NCBI RefSeq assembly: GCF_026651855.1
Contig: NZ_CP093280.1
Span: 1,776,001 to 1,840,000 of the forward strand
Reading direction: 5' to 3'
DNA: 64,000 bases
From: Pseudomonas silvicola
GTDB taxonomy: Bacteria > Pseudomonadota > Gammaproteobacteria > Pseudomonadales > Pseudomonadaceae
The translations under genes and the position numbers were made by a program. Below are positions 27,471 through 36,495 of this stretch, piece by piece. Under the pieces are notes generated by a model that was given only the letters and a program-made list of their open reading frames with translations, ran no database searches and was not told the DNA's origin. The first letter of the stretch is position 1. Each line of letters begins with the position of its first letter.

Positions 27471-28787
27471 CTAGTCGACCACCGGCACCTTGCGCGGCGC
27501 CATCAGGTACAGCCAGGCCAGTGCGATGAAGTACATGCCCGGGATGATCATGAACAGCACGTGGTAGTTGTTGTGGGTCACGGTCAGGATGTAGCCGACG
27601 ATCTGGGTCATGAACATGCCACCCACCGCCGCGCACATGCCGCCAAAGCCGAACACCGTGCTCATCATGGGCTTGGGTGTGTAGTCCATCACCACTGCCC
27701 AGATGTTCGCTGTCCACGCCTGGTGCGCGGCGATGGCCAGGGAAATCGCCAGTACCGCCACCCACAGGTTGCTGGCGCCCGCTGCGCCGATCACGGCGAC
27801 GATGCACAGGGCGAACAGCAGCATGGAGGTCAGGCGCGCCTTGACCGGTGACACTCCACGGCCAATCAGGAACGACGACAGGATGCCGCCACCCACGCTG
27901 CCGAAGTCGGCGCTGAGGTAGATGATGATCAGCGGGATGCCCATCTGGGTCACGTTGATGCCCAACTGGTATTGCTGGTTCAGGAACGGCGGCAGCCAGT
28001 ACAGGTAGAACCAGAACACGGGCGCTGTCATCGCATTGGCCAGGGCGTAGGCCCAGGTGCCACGCATGCGCAGAATGCGGTGGAACGGCACGGCCTTTTG
28101 CTCAGGCTCGGGTTCGGCCTGGATGTAATCCAGTTCGCTCTGCTTGACCCGTGGGTGGTCTTCGGGGTTGTAGTATTTGAGGGCCCAGCACACGCTCCAG
28201 GTCAAGCCCAGGCAGGCCATGCAAATGAACGCCGCCTGCCAGCCCCATACGGCGAGGATCAACGGCAGCATCACCGGGGTAATCATCGCACCCACGTTGG
28301 TGCCGGCGTTGAAAATACCGGTGGACACCGCGCGTTCGCCAGCCGGGAACCACAGGCGCGTGGTCTTCACGCAGGCTGGGTAGTTGGCTGCCTCGGTCAT
28401 GCCCAGGATGAACCGGCACACCATGAAGCCCACGGCCGACGTGGCCAGCCCGTGCAGGCCGGTGGCCACGCTCCACAGCAGCACCGCGCAGAAGAACACG
28501 CGCTTGACGCCCACCTTGTCGATCAGCCGGCCTTGCAGCACGTAGCCGATGGCGTAGCCCACCTGGAACCAGAAGTTGATGTTGGCGTAGTCCATCGCCG
28601 TCCAGCTCATTTCCTTGGCCAGGATAGGCTGCATGACGCCCAGGGCGGCACGGTCGATGTAATTCAGGGTGGTGGCGAAGAACACCAGGGCGAGCATGCC
28701 CCAACGAGTTTTGCCCACGGCCAGGGCGCCGCGGATTTTCTCGCCCATGCTCGCATGGCGAGGCGCAAGTGCATTTACAGCGTGCAT
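27471..28787 (-). CDS. MFS transporter, anion:cation symporter (ACS) type
   Basis: This 438-residue, 12-segment inner-membrane carrier has the MFS loop motif GRLIDKVGVKR after helix 2 and the early LNYIDRAALGVMQP segment common in ACS-family organic acid uptake carriers such as hexuronate and aromatic acid transporters. It is divergent from quiC, so uptake of quinate, shikimate or a related ring acid is the likely role (inference). The ATG at 28787 gives a full first helix. The divergent region of 350 bp contains candidate TetR and IclR sites. Confidence 0.9.
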   Translation of the reverse strand: MHAVNALAPRHASMGEKIRGALAVGKTRWGMLALVFFATTLNYIDRAALGVMQPILAKEMSWTAMDYANINFWFQVGYAIGYVLQGRLIDKVGVKRVFFCAVLLWSVATGLHGLATSAVGFMVCRFILGMTEAANYPACVKTTRLWFPAGERAVSTGIFNAGTNVGAMITPVMLPLILAVWGWQAAFICMACLGLTWSVCWALKYYNPEDHPRVKQSELDYIQAEPEPEQKAVPFHRILRMRGTWAYALANAMTAPVFWFYLYWLPPFLNQQYQLGINVTQMGIPLIIIYLSADFGSVGGGILSSFLIGRGVSPVKARLTSMLLFALCIVAVIGAAGASNLWVAVLAISLAIAAHQAWTANIWAVVMDYTPKPMMSTVFGFGGMCAAVGGMFMTQIVGYILTVTHNNYHVLFMIIPGMYFIALAWLYLMAPRKVPVVD

Positions 28788-29137
28788 GATGGTTACCCGA
28801 TTTTTGAAATTTTTATGGAGTAGCGCGGTTCTGAAGTACGCTGGGTTGGCGTAGCTCAGTGCTGCGTCTGCTGGCTTTTGACCGGCTGACGGGCTTCAAT
28901 GAGGGGGGCGATGGTGGCGATTGATCGAAAAACCGTCAATTGAACCGGTGTGTTTTCGGTCGATAATCGCCCACAAAACTAACTGGTTCGTACGCCATAA
29001 AAGTGCGGTATAAATTAGCATCCAAGAATTCTTTCAACCCGTCGCAGGTGCGCCTGACACCCTGTAACGGACATCGGCCAGCTGGCCAGATGCGCACCCG
29101 TGAAGTGCCCTGGCCGCCAGCCCCATGGAGCTGAAAC
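28788..29137. promoter_or_regulatory. Divergent MFS/quiC control region
   Basis: No gene is seen in this 350-bp, AT-richer region. A dyad ACTAACTGGTTCGT lies at 28978-28991, matching the one before aroQ. The ten bases CGATAATCGC at 28961-28970 recur exactly before iclR-2 (36498-36507). A likely -10 TATAAA for quiC lies at 29009-29014, placing the dyad over the -35 region and suggesting repression. Confidence 0.55.
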
Positions 29138-31048
29138 ATGCATCGTTCGATTGCCACCGTCTCCCTGAGCGGTACCCTGCCGGAAAAACTCGAAGCCATT
29201 GCCGCCGCGGGTTTCGACGGTGTCGAGATCTTCGAAAACGACCTGTTGTACTACGATGGCAGTCCGCGCGAAATTCGCCAGATGTGTGCCGACCTTGGCA
29301 TCGCCATCACCCTGTTCCAGCCGTTCCGCGATTTCGAAGGCTGCCGCCGTGACCGCCTGGCCCGCAACATCGAACGCGCCGAGCGCAAATTCGACCTGAT
29401 GCAGGAACTGGGTACCGACCTGGTGCTGGTGTGCAGCAACGCTTCGGCCGACTCCGTGGGCGACCGCCAGATCCTGGTCGACGACCTGCGCTTGCTGGCC
29501 GAGCACGCGGGCAAGCGAAACCTGCGCATTGGTTACGAAGCCCTGGCATGGGGCAAGCACGTGAATACCTACCAGCAGGTCTGGGACATCGTCAAAGCCG
29601 CCGACCATCCGAACCTGGGCGTGCTGCTGGACAGCTTTCATACCTTGTCGCTCAAGGGCGACCCGGCGGCCATCGCCGACATTCCGGGCGACAAGATCTT
29701 CTTCGTGCAGATGGCCGACGCGCCGATCCTGAACATGGACGTGCTGGAGTGGAGTCGCCACTTCCGCTGCTTCCCGGGGCAGGGCGAGTTCGACCTGCCG
29801 GGTTTCCTGGCGCCGATCATCAAGTCCGGTTACACCGGCCCGCTGTCGCTGGAAATCTTCAACGATGGCTTCCGCGCCGCGCCGCCGCGCGCCAACGCCG
29901 CCGACGGCCTGCGCTCGCTGCTGTACCTTGAAGAGAAAACCCGCAAGCTGCTGGAACAGGAAGCCACTCCTGTGCCGAACCTGGACATTCTGTTCTCGCC
30001 ACCCCAGGCCGACGCTTACGACGGTATCGAATTCCTCGAGTTCGCCGTGGACGAAGCCCAGGGCGCCAAGCTGACCAATGTGCTGGAGCAACTGGGCTTC
30101 GCCAAGGCTGGCCAGCACAAGTCCAAGGCCGTGAGCCTGATGCGTCAGGGTGACATCAACCTGATCCTCAACTCCGAGCCATACTCGTTCGCCCACAACT
30201 TCTTCGAGTCCCACGGCCCTTCGCTGTGCGCCACCGCCATTCGGGTGAAAGACAGCGTCAAGGCGCTGGAGCGCGCCGTGGCCTACAAAGGCCAGCCGTT
30301 CCGTGGCCTGGTGGGCCCCAACGAGCGTGAACTGGCCGCCGTGCGCGCGCCGGATGGCAGCCTTATCTATCTGGTGGACCAGGACGCCCAGGGCCGCACG
30401 ATCTACGACACCGACTTCAGCCTCAAGGACGTCAAGCAAAACCCCCTGGGCCTCAAGCGCATCGACCACATGGCCATGGCGCTGCCGCCGGACAACCTCG
30501 ACAACTGGACCTTGTTCTACAAGAGCCTGCTGGACTTCACCGCCGACGACGAAGTCGTGCTGCCCGACCCGTACGGCCTGGTGAAGAGCCGTGCGGTACG
30601 CAGCCGTGACAGCTCCATCCGCCTGCCACTGAACATCTCCGAGAACCGCAACACGGCGATTTCCCATGCGCTGTCCACCTACCGTGGGTCGGGCGTGCAC
30701 CACATTGCCTTCGACTGCGACGACATGTTCGCCGCCGTCACCAAGGCCAAGGAGGCGGGCCTGGCGCTGCTGGACATCCCGCTCAACTACTACGACGACC
30801 TGGCCGCGCGCTTTGACTTCGATGACGAGTTCCTGAGCGAACTGGCCTACTACAACGTGCTCTACGACCGTGACGCCAACGGCGGCGAGCTGTTCCACGT
30901 GTACACCGAACCCTTCGAAGACCGTTTCTTCTTCGAAATCATCCAGCGTCGCAATGGTTACGCCGGGTACGGGGCGGCGAACGTCGCGGTGCGTCTGGCG
31001 GCCATGGCCAAGGCGCGCAGCAAGGGTGTTCGCCACGCCAAACTGTAA
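29138..31048 (+). CDS. quiC: 3-dehydroshikimate dehydratase, QuiC1 type (TIM barrel + VOC fusion)
   Basis: This 636-residue enzyme converts 3-dehydroshikimate to protocatechuate, joining quinate/shikimate use to the pca pathway. The N-terminal TIM barrel (about 1-280) carries metal ligands Glu134 (GYEALAWG), Asp165 (LLDSFH), Gln191 (FVQMADA) and Glu239 (SLEIFND), the same numbers I recall for P. putida QuiC1. The C-terminal half (about 300-625) is a vicinal-oxygen-chelate domain like 4-hydroxyphenylpyruvate dioxygenase, with IDHMAMALP, GVHHIAFDCDD and FFEIIQRRNG. Older annotations call this protein a 4-HPP dioxygenase; the fusion argues for QuiC. A TetR gene follows at 112 bp. Confidence 0.96.
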   Translation: MHRSIATVSLSGTLPEKLEAIAAAGFDGVEIFENDLLYYDGSPREIRQMCADLGIAITLFQPFRDFEGCRRDRLARNIERAERKFDLMQELGTDLVLVCSNASADSVGDRQILVDDLRLLAEHAGKRNLRIGYEALAWGKHVNTYQQVWDIVKAADHPNLGVLLDSFHTLSLKGDPAAIADIPGDKIFFVQMADAPILNMDVLEWSRHFRCFPGQGEFDLPGFLAPIIKSGYTGPLSLEIFNDGFRAAPPRANAADGLRSLLYLEEKTRKLLEQEATPVPNLDILFSPPQADAYDGIEFLEFAVDEAQGAKLTNVLEQLGFAKAGQHKSKAVSLMRQGDINLILNSEPYSFAHNFFESHGPSLCATAIRVKDSVKALERAVAYKGQPFRGLVGPNERELAAVRAPDGSLIYLVDQDAQGRTIYDTDFSLKDVKQNPLGLKRIDHMAMALPPDNLDNWTLFYKSLLDFTADDEVVLPDPYGLVKSRAVRSRDSSIRLPLNISENRNTAISHALSTYRGSGVHHIAFDCDDMFAAVTKAKEAGLALLDIPLNYYDDLAARFDFDDEFLSELAYYNVLYDRDANGGELFHVYTEPFEDRFFFEIIQRRNGYAGYGAANVAVRLAAMAKARSKGVRHAKL

Positions 31049-31159
31049 CCGTTTGCATGCAATTGCAAGCCTTTGGTTGTAGACCGGGGCTTGCAGGCTT
31101 CCTTCGCCGCGCTGGCCGCTCCATAATTGCCGCTGTTTAACGATGGCCGTGAGCCCAGA

Positions 31160-31831
31160 ATGACAACAATGACAGAACGCTCCGTGGAAACTGCTGAACC
31201 GGCGCCACGCAAGAGCCGCAAGAACAACCCCGAGAAAACCCGCGAGAACATTCTCCAGGCGGCGATCGCCGAGTTCGTCCTGCAAGGCCTGGCGGGTGCA
31301 CGGGTAGACGCCATTGCCGAGCGCACGCAAACCTCCAAGCGCATGATCTACTACTACTTCGGCAGCAAGGAGCAGTTGTACGTCGAGGTGCTGGAAAAAC
31401 TCTACGGCGACATCCGCAGCACCGAGGTGGACCTGCACCTGGGTGAGCTGGAGCCGCGCGATGGTATCCGCCGCCTGGTGGAATTCACCTTCGATCACCA
31501 TGACGCCAATGTCGATTTCGTGCGCATCGTGTGCAACGAGAACATGCACAAGGGCGAGTACATCAAGCAGTCCACCGCCATCCGCGCCATGAACAAGACC
31601 GTGTTGCACGCCCTGGGCGAGGTGTTGGAACGCGGTGCCCGCGAAGGGCTGTTCCGGCAGGGCCTCGATGCCCTGGACGTGCACTTGCTGATCAGTTCGT
31701 TCTGCTTCTACCGGGTGTCCAACAAGCACACCTTCGGCGAAATCTTCCAGATCGACTTCAGTGAAGCGCAGAACATGGCACGTCATCGCGAGATGATCGT
31801 CGACACGGTGCTGCGTTACCTGAAACCCTGA
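31160..31831 (+). CDS. TetR-family regulator, probably of quiC/MFS and aroQ
   Basis: This 223-residue regulator has an N-terminal helix-turn-helix (about 18-65; TRENILQAAIAEFV, VDAIAERTQTSKRMIYYYF) after a basic lead of about 20 residues, then a helical ligand domain. It lies directly behind quiC in the same direction, so may be cotranscribed. The shared dyads at 28978 and 38691 are the natural candidates for its operator. I chose ATG 31160; 31169 is an alternative. Its last 74 bp overlap the 3' end of the convergent flavoprotein gene. Confidence 0.88.
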   Translation: MTTMTERSVETAEPAPRKSRKNNPEKTRENILQAAIAEFVLQGLAGARVDAIAERTQTSKRMIYYYFGSKEQLYVEVLEKLYGDIRSTEVDLHLGELEPRDGIRRLVEFTFDHHDANVDFVRIVCNENMHKGEYIKQSTAIRAMNKTVLHALGEVLERGAREGLFRQGLDALDVHLLISSFCFYRVSNKHTFGEIFQIDFSEAQNMARHREMIVDTVLRYLKP

Positions 31832-33509
31832 CGGCGTCGGCTGCCAGGCTCAGGCCGGCGAGGTAGCCGAAGGTCATCGCCGGCCCCAGGGTAATGCCGC
31901 CGCTGGGGTAATGGCCGCCCATGATACTGGCCATGTCATTACCCACCGCATACAACCCGTCAACCACCAGGCCCTGTGCATCCAGCACCCGTGCCTGGCG
32001 GTCGGTGGCCAAGCCCATGAACGTGCCCAGGCTGCCCGGCTCCAGTTTCACCGCATAGAACGGCCCACGCGCCAGCTCGCCCAGCGATGGGTTGGGTCCG
32101 TGCGTGGCTTCACCCTGGGCGCGGTTGTAGGCCGAGGCGCCGCGGTGAAAGTCGTCGTCATTCCCCTGGCGCGCCTGCTGATTGAAGCGCTGCACCGTGG
32201 AGTGCAGGGCAGCGGCATCGATACCGCAGCGCTCGGCCAGTTGCGCCACGCTCCGGGCCTTGATCAGATACCCCCGGCGACGCAGGCCCCAGGCAGGCAG
32301 CGGAAACGGCCGTGCAGCTCCAAGCCCGTAGCGGTGCAGGGCGCGGCGGTCGCAGATCAGCCAGCAATGGGGCTGGCGGTCGGTGGGGTTGGCGGCGAAC
32401 AGTGCCTGCATGAAGTCATGGTAGGAATCGGCTTCATTGGTAAAGCGGCGGCCGTCGTCGCGCACGGCAATGAAGCCGGGTTTGGCCCTGTCCATCAAAT
32501 GGGGAAAAGCCTGGGCCGGGCCGGAATGCCTGCCGCCGCGCATCACCCTGGAGACGGGTGCCCAGGCAGCGCCATTGGGCAGGGCAGGCACCACCCCGCC
32601 GGCCATTTCACCCAACCGAATCCCGTCCCCCGTATTCTGCGCCGGCGCAGCCGACAGGTGGTTGTCATGCCCGAATACTTCACTCATCCGCTGCCTGTCA
32701 TGGGCAAACCCACCTGCCGCCAGTACCACGCCACATCGCGCCCGCACTGGGCCCGTGGACAAGCGCGCGCCCACTACCCGATGGCCATCCACCAGCAATG
32801 CCAGCGCCGGGCTGTGCGTACGCACCTGCACCTGCAAATCCAGCGCGCTGCGCAACAGGCGGGCCACCAGCGCGTTGCCATTGACCAGGTGCAGCCCGCG
32901 CCCATGCAGCAGGCGGTCGCACCAATGGCGCGCCAGCCGCCTGGTCACATGAAACGCCGATTTCACTGACCTCGTGGCATTGAAGAAATGGCCCAGGTCC
33001 GTGCCGCCAGCGATGCCCATGCCGCCGAGGCTGATCAGGTCCAGGGGTGGGCGCAACCTGTGCAGCCATGGCCCCAGCCGCCGTCCATCGAATGGTTGCG
33101 CGCACAGCGAACGGCCGCCCAGGGCAGCCCCTGGCCCGTCATGCATGTCGGGCATGCGGCTGCCTGAATAAAACTGCACCTGGGTATGCCGCTGGAAGAA
33201 GTCGACCATCCTTGGCCCCTGTTCGAGGTAGCCCTGCACGCGGTCATCCAACTGCGCCGTGGCCAGTTGCTGGCGCAGGTACTGCTCTACGGCGCCGGGC
33301 GTTTCCAGCTGCCCCTCGGCCACTGCCAGCGGGTTGCCGGGTACCCACAACCAGCCACCCGACCAGGCACTGGTGCCGCCCAGGTGGTAGTGCTTCTCGG
33401 CGACGATCACCTTCAGCCCGTGGTGGGCGGCGGTCACGGCGGCGGCCAGGCCGGCGGCCCCCGAGCCGATGACCAGTACGTCGCAGTCGTAGTGCTCAGG
33501 AGCGCTCAT
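31758..33509 (-). CDS. FAD-dependent KstD-type dehydrogenase, paralogue 2
   Basis: This 583-residue flavoprotein has VIGSGAAGLAAAVTAA (about 13-28), GGTSAWSGGW, and a C-terminal PFYAVKLEPGSLGTFMGL with YAVGNDMASIMGGHYP, the same design as paralogue 1. The last 20 or so residues (VRVSGNAAPCRRSSRD...) are unlike the family and are encoded opposite the TetR 3' end, so they look like a read-on tail. It is the last gene of the AroE-like/flavoprotein/NIPSNAP/flavoprotein operon, nine bases after the NIPSNAP stop. Its role is likely desaturation of a ring ketone; the substrate is unknown. Confidence 0.88.
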   Translation of the reverse strand: MSAPEHYDCDVLVIGSGAAGLAAAVTAAHHGLKVIVAEKHYHLGGTSAWSGGWLWVPGNPLAVAEGQLETPGAVEQYLRQQLATAQLDDRVQGYLEQGPRMVDFFQRHTQVQFYSGSRMPDMHDGPGAALGGRSLCAQPFDGRRLGPWLHRLRPPLDLISLGGMGIAGGTDLGHFFNATRSVKSAFHVTRRLARHWCDRLLHGRGLHLVNGNALVARLLRSALDLQVQVRTHSPALALLVDGHRVVGARLSTGPVRARCGVVLAAGGFAHDRQRMSEVFGHDNHLSAAPAQNTGDGIRLGEMAGGVVPALPNGAAWAPVSRVMRGGRHSGPAQAFPHLMDRAKPGFIAVRDDGRRFTNEADSYHDFMQALFAANPTDRQPHCWLICDRRALHRYGLGAARPFPLPAWGLRRRGYLIKARSVAQLAERCGIDAAALHSTVQRFNQQARQGNDDDFHRGASAYNRAQGEATHGPNPSLGELARGPFYAVKLEPGSLGTFMGLATDRQARVLDAQGLVVDGLYAVGNDMASIMGGHYPSGGITLGPAMTFGYLAGLSLAADAVRVSGNAAPCRRSSRDDVPCSALH

Positions 33510-33518
33510 GGGCCTGGC

Positions 33519-33845
33519 CTACTTGAGTGGCGAGAATGCAGTGGGACGCATCATCCGCGACTCCAGTTTCATCACGGCGTCCAGTTCCTTGTTCTTGCGA
33601 CTGAACTCCATCCAGCGGCTGTCGGCCGCCATGGCAGTGCGCCGGGCCATGCGCTCGTCCAGGCTCTCCCAGGCCCAGATATGCACCACCTGGTTCACGT
33701 CGCCGATTTCGGTGGTGAAGAAACCCACCAGGCGGCCCAGGTGCTCGGTCTGCACGGCCAGGGCATCGCTCTGGTACAGCGCCAACCAGTCGGCGAGCTT
33801 GGTGGGCTTGAGGGTGTAGGTGCGCAATTCATAGAACATGGTCAT
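33519..33845 (-). CDS. NIPSNAP-family small protein
   Basis: This 108-residue protein folds as one NIPSNAP (dimeric alpha-beta barrel) domain: FYELRTYTLKP at the start, GFFTTEIGDVNQVVHIWAW in the middle and a helical DERMARRTAM segment. Such small barrels often bind or rearrange aromatic or ketone intermediates, but a reaction is rarely known. Its ATG overlaps the stop of the upstream flavoprotein gene (ATGA), so it is cotranslated with a KstD-type enzyme and probably handles the same substrate chain. Confidence 0.85.
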   Translation of the reverse strand: MTMFYELRTYTLKPTKLADWLALYQSDALAVQTEHLGRLVGFFTTEIGDVNQVVHIWAWESLDERMARRTAMAADSRWMEFSRKNKELDAVMKLESRMMRPTAFSPLK

Positions 33846-35569
33846 GCCTCTTGTTGGGTAGGGGTGCTGCGTTGCAGCCGGGTGGCCGCGTGGGTGGCGG
33901 CGATGTAGCCGAAGGTCAGGCCTGGGCCCAGGGTGATACCGGGGCCGGGGTAGGTGCCGTCCATGATCGAGTTCATGTCGTTGCCTGCGGCATACAGGCC
34001 GGCAATGGGCTGGCCCTGGCGGTCGAGCACGCGCGCAGTGGCATCGGTCACCAGCCCTCGGGCCGAGCCCAGGTCGCCGGTGTGCACGCGAATCGCGTAC
34101 CAGGGCGCTTTCGTCAGCGGCGCCAGGCAGGGATTGGGGGTGTGATGAGGGTCGCCCAGGGAGCGGTTGTAACTGTTGCCGCCCTTGGCGAATTGGCTGT
34201 CGGTGCCGCGCACGGCATCGGCATTGTGCTGGCGCAAGGTGTCGGCCAGGCCGTTGGGGTCGACGCCGATCAAGTGCGCCAGTTGCTCGGCGCTGTCGGC
34301 CTGGTAAAGGTAACCCGCGTCCACCAGTGCGCGGTTATCCACGGGCTTGGGTCGTGCCAGGCCCATGCCGTAGCTGTTCAGGGCCTGGGCATCGGCGATC
34401 AACCAGCACGGTGAGTTGGCGTTTTCCTGCATGGCCTGCACGAAGCAATGGTAGGAGTCGGACTCGTTGACGAAGCGCTGGCCCCTGCGGTTCACGGCGA
34501 TGATGCCGGGTTTGGCGCGGTCGGTGACCAGGTGCGGGAAGCGTTCCAGCGACCCATTGGCGTGGCGGCGCAGGGACACCGGGGCCCAGAAGAAATTGGC
34601 CGCCAAGCCTTCGCCCAGGTGCCCACCCACCGCCTGGGCCAGGGCCAGGCTGGTGCCGTCATTACTGGCGGGGGACATGGTCAGGTGGTCGCTGCCGGTA
34701 CCCGGGCGCAGGCCATCGGCATTGCCCGCGGCGGCGAAACCACCGCCGGCGCACACCACGGCGCAGCGTGCCTGAACCCTCAAGCGCTGGCCGTTATAGT
34801 CGACTTCCACGCCAGTGACCGCGCCGTGCTCGTGCACCAGCGCCCGCGGTTCGGCCTTCAACCACAGGTCCACCCCCTTGGCGAAAGCCGTGGTGGCCAG
34901 CCGTGCGATCAAGGCGTTGCCGACGGTCAGGCGGGTGCCGCGCGGGTGGCGCAAGCGGTCCTTGCCGTAGCGCGCCAGCAGCTTCACACAATGCCACAGC
35001 GAGGCGGGCGACCGGCGGAAGCTGAGCAGGTGCTGGATATCCACCCGGTTGACCATCATGCCACCGAACAACAGCATGCCCGGCGGCGGGGTGCGCAGGT
35101 GCTGGAACCAGGCGCCCAGCCGGCGGCCATCGTATTCCACCATCTCCAGGGCGCGGCCGCGGTCGGTGCCACCGGGTTCATCGGGGTGATAGTCGGGGGA
35201 AAGGGGCCGTAGCGCGTATTTCAGTTCGCTGTGGCTTTCCAGGTAGCGCAGCGCTTCGGCGCCCCGTGCGATGTAGGTGTCTATCAGGTCGGCACGGTAG
35301 CCGGGACTGATGGTGGCCTTCAGGTAGCGGCGCACGGCATCGGGGGTGTCTTGCACGCCAGCGGCACGTGCCTGGTCGGTGCCGTGAACCCATACGGCGC
35401 CGCCGGAGATCGCCGAGGTGCCACCAAACGTCTCGGCCCTTTCCAGTATCAATACCTTCAGGCCCCGGCAGGCCGCGGTAGTGGCGGCGGCGAACCCGGC
35501 GGCGCCGCTGCCCAGCACCACCAGGTCCACATGGTGAGTCCAACCCTGTGCGGGTATGGCTGCGTTCAT
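33842..35569 (-). CDS. FAD-dependent KstD-type dehydrogenase, paralogue 3
   Basis: This 575-residue flavoprotein has VLGSGAAGFAAATTAA (about 17-32), GGTSAISGGAVW, and a C-terminal WYAIRVHTGDLGS, which keeps the Tyr expected for alpha,beta-dehydrogenation, with YAAGNDMNSIMDGTYPGPGI. It differs from paralogues 1 and 2 in the GGDLG/GPGI region, being closer to classic KstD. The ATG at 35569 is preceded by GAGGAGG. It lies 10 bp after the AroE-like stop. Two different desaturases in one operon would allow successive dehydrogenations of one ring, ending in an aromatic (inference). Confidence 0.88.
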   Translation of the reverse strand: MNAAIPAQGWTHHVDLVVLGSGAAGFAAATTAACRGLKVLILERAETFGGTSAISGGAVWVHGTDQARAAGVQDTPDAVRRYLKATISPGYRADLIDTYIARGAEALRYLESHSELKYALRPLSPDYHPDEPGGTDRGRALEMVEYDGRRLGAWFQHLRTPPPGMLLFGGMMVNRVDIQHLLSFRRSPASLWHCVKLLARYGKDRLRHPRGTRLTVGNALIARLATTAFAKGVDLWLKAEPRALVHEHGAVTGVEVDYNGQRLRVQARCAVVCAGGGFAAAGNADGLRPGTGSDHLTMSPASNDGTSLALAQAVGGHLGEGLAANFFWAPVSLRRHANGSLERFPHLVTDRAKPGIIAVNRRGQRFVNESDSYHCFVQAMQENANSPCWLIADAQALNSYGMGLARPKPVDNRALVDAGYLYQADSAEQLAHLIGVDPNGLADTLRQHNADAVRGTDSQFAKGGNSYNRSLGDPHHTPNPCLAPLTKAPWYAIRVHTGDLGSARGLVTDATARVLDRQGQPIAGLYAAGNDMNSIMDGTYPGPGITLGPGLTFGYIAATHAATRLQRSTPTQQEA

Positions 35570-35579
35570 GGCGGCCTCC

Positions 35580-36389
35580 TCAGGCGTCTTCGGGTGTCAC
35601 GCCCATGAAGGCGCCCAGGTTGCCCATCTGCGCGCGGGCCATTTCCGGGCCGGTCTGGATACGGCAGCCCTGGTCGCGGGCCTTGGCAAGCAGAGGGGTA
35701 ACCGGTGGCGAAGTGACCACATCAGCCACCAGCGTGCTTGGGCGCAGGCCGGCTAGGGCGGTGTCGGGTAGCGGCAAGTGGCCGGTATCCCCCATGCCCA
35801 CCGGCGTAGCGTTCACCACCAGGTCAAAGGTGCCCAGTTCACTGTAGGCGCTTTGTACTGCCAGCGTCGGGAAGGCGTCGAGCAGCACCTTTTTCAGTGT
35901 CTCTACCTGAGTGGTGCGCACATCCACCAGCACCAGCTCGGCCAGGCCCTGCTCGGCCAGCGCGTAGGCAATGGCCGCGCCCACGCCACCGGCGCCCACC
36001 ACCAGGGCACGCTTGCCCTGCGGCTGGAAGCCGTGAGCCGCCGCGGCCTTGAGAAAACCAATGCCGTCGAGATGGTCGCCTATCAGGCGGCCATCGGCCT
36101 CGCGGCGGATCACGTTGGCCATGCCCAAGGCCGCGGCCCGCTCGGTGAGAGCATCGAGCAAGGGCGCCACGGCCTGTTTGTAGGGCACCGTCACCACACA
36201 GCCACGCAGGTTCTGCCAGCCCCGCAGCGTGTCGACGAACGCCGGCAACGCCGCGGCCCCCAGGTCGATGGGCAGCATGGCGATATCGCGATCGTTGTCG
36301 GCGAACCAGCGGTTGAAGTTGTCGGGGGATTTCACTTGGGCGATAGGCGTGCCGAGTATGGCCACCAATTGGGTCGAGCCGCGAATCAT
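35580..36389 (-). CDS. Shikimate dehydrogenase-like oxidoreductase with altered substrate site
   Basis: This 269-residue AroE-family protein has the substrate domain (1-105) and NAD(P) Rossmann domain (VVGAGGVGAAIA). The catalytic Lys71 (VPYKQ), Asn92 and Asp108 are kept. The motif that is HSKSP in AroE reads QVKSP here, so the first carboxylate-binding serine is Val19, and the usual NTD reads HLD. It therefore probably oxidises a ring alcohol other than shikimate. The start at 36389 has AGGAG; a longer frame to 36446 lacks support. It is first in the operon with flavoprotein 3, NIPSNAP and flavoprotein 2, divergent from iclR-2. Confidence 0.85.
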   Translation of the reverse strand: MIRGSTQLVAILGTPIAQVKSPDNFNRWFADNDRDIAMLPIDLGAAALPAFVDTLRGWQNLRGCVVTVPYKQAVAPLLDALTERAAALGMANVIRREADGRLIGDHLDGIGFLKAAAAHGFQPQGKRALVVGAGGVGAAIAYALAEQGLAELVLVDVRTTQVETLKKVLLDAFPTLAVQSAYSELGTFDLVVNATPVGMGDTGHLPLPDTALAGLRPSTLVADVVTSPPVTPLLAKARDQGCRIQTGPEMARAQMGNLGAFMGVTPEDA

Positions 36390-36495
36390 GTCGATCTCCT
36401 GGACCGTTTGCTGTTGTTGTGGGCCCATGGTGAGGCTGGCCGGCAAGCGTCACAACGCGGCTGTTGGCGGTTTTGGTTGTTATTCGCGCTACCAC

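Noticed and set aside
28849-28861. GGCGTAGCTCAGT resembling the 5' end of a tRNA
   Set aside because: No matching acceptor strand, anticodon arm or T-arm follows; treated as chance similarity in the promoter region.
29138-31048. Annotation of quiC as 4-hydroxyphenylpyruvate dioxygenase
   Set aside because: The VOC half resembles that enzyme, but the N-terminal TIM barrel with Glu134/Asp165/Gln191/Glu239 and the gene context fit 3-dehydroshikimate dehydratase.
29015-31786. 923-codon minus-strand frame opposite quiC and the TetR gene
   Set aside because: The plus strand encodes clear QuiC and TetR domains; the antisense product has no recognisable motif and spans two genes.
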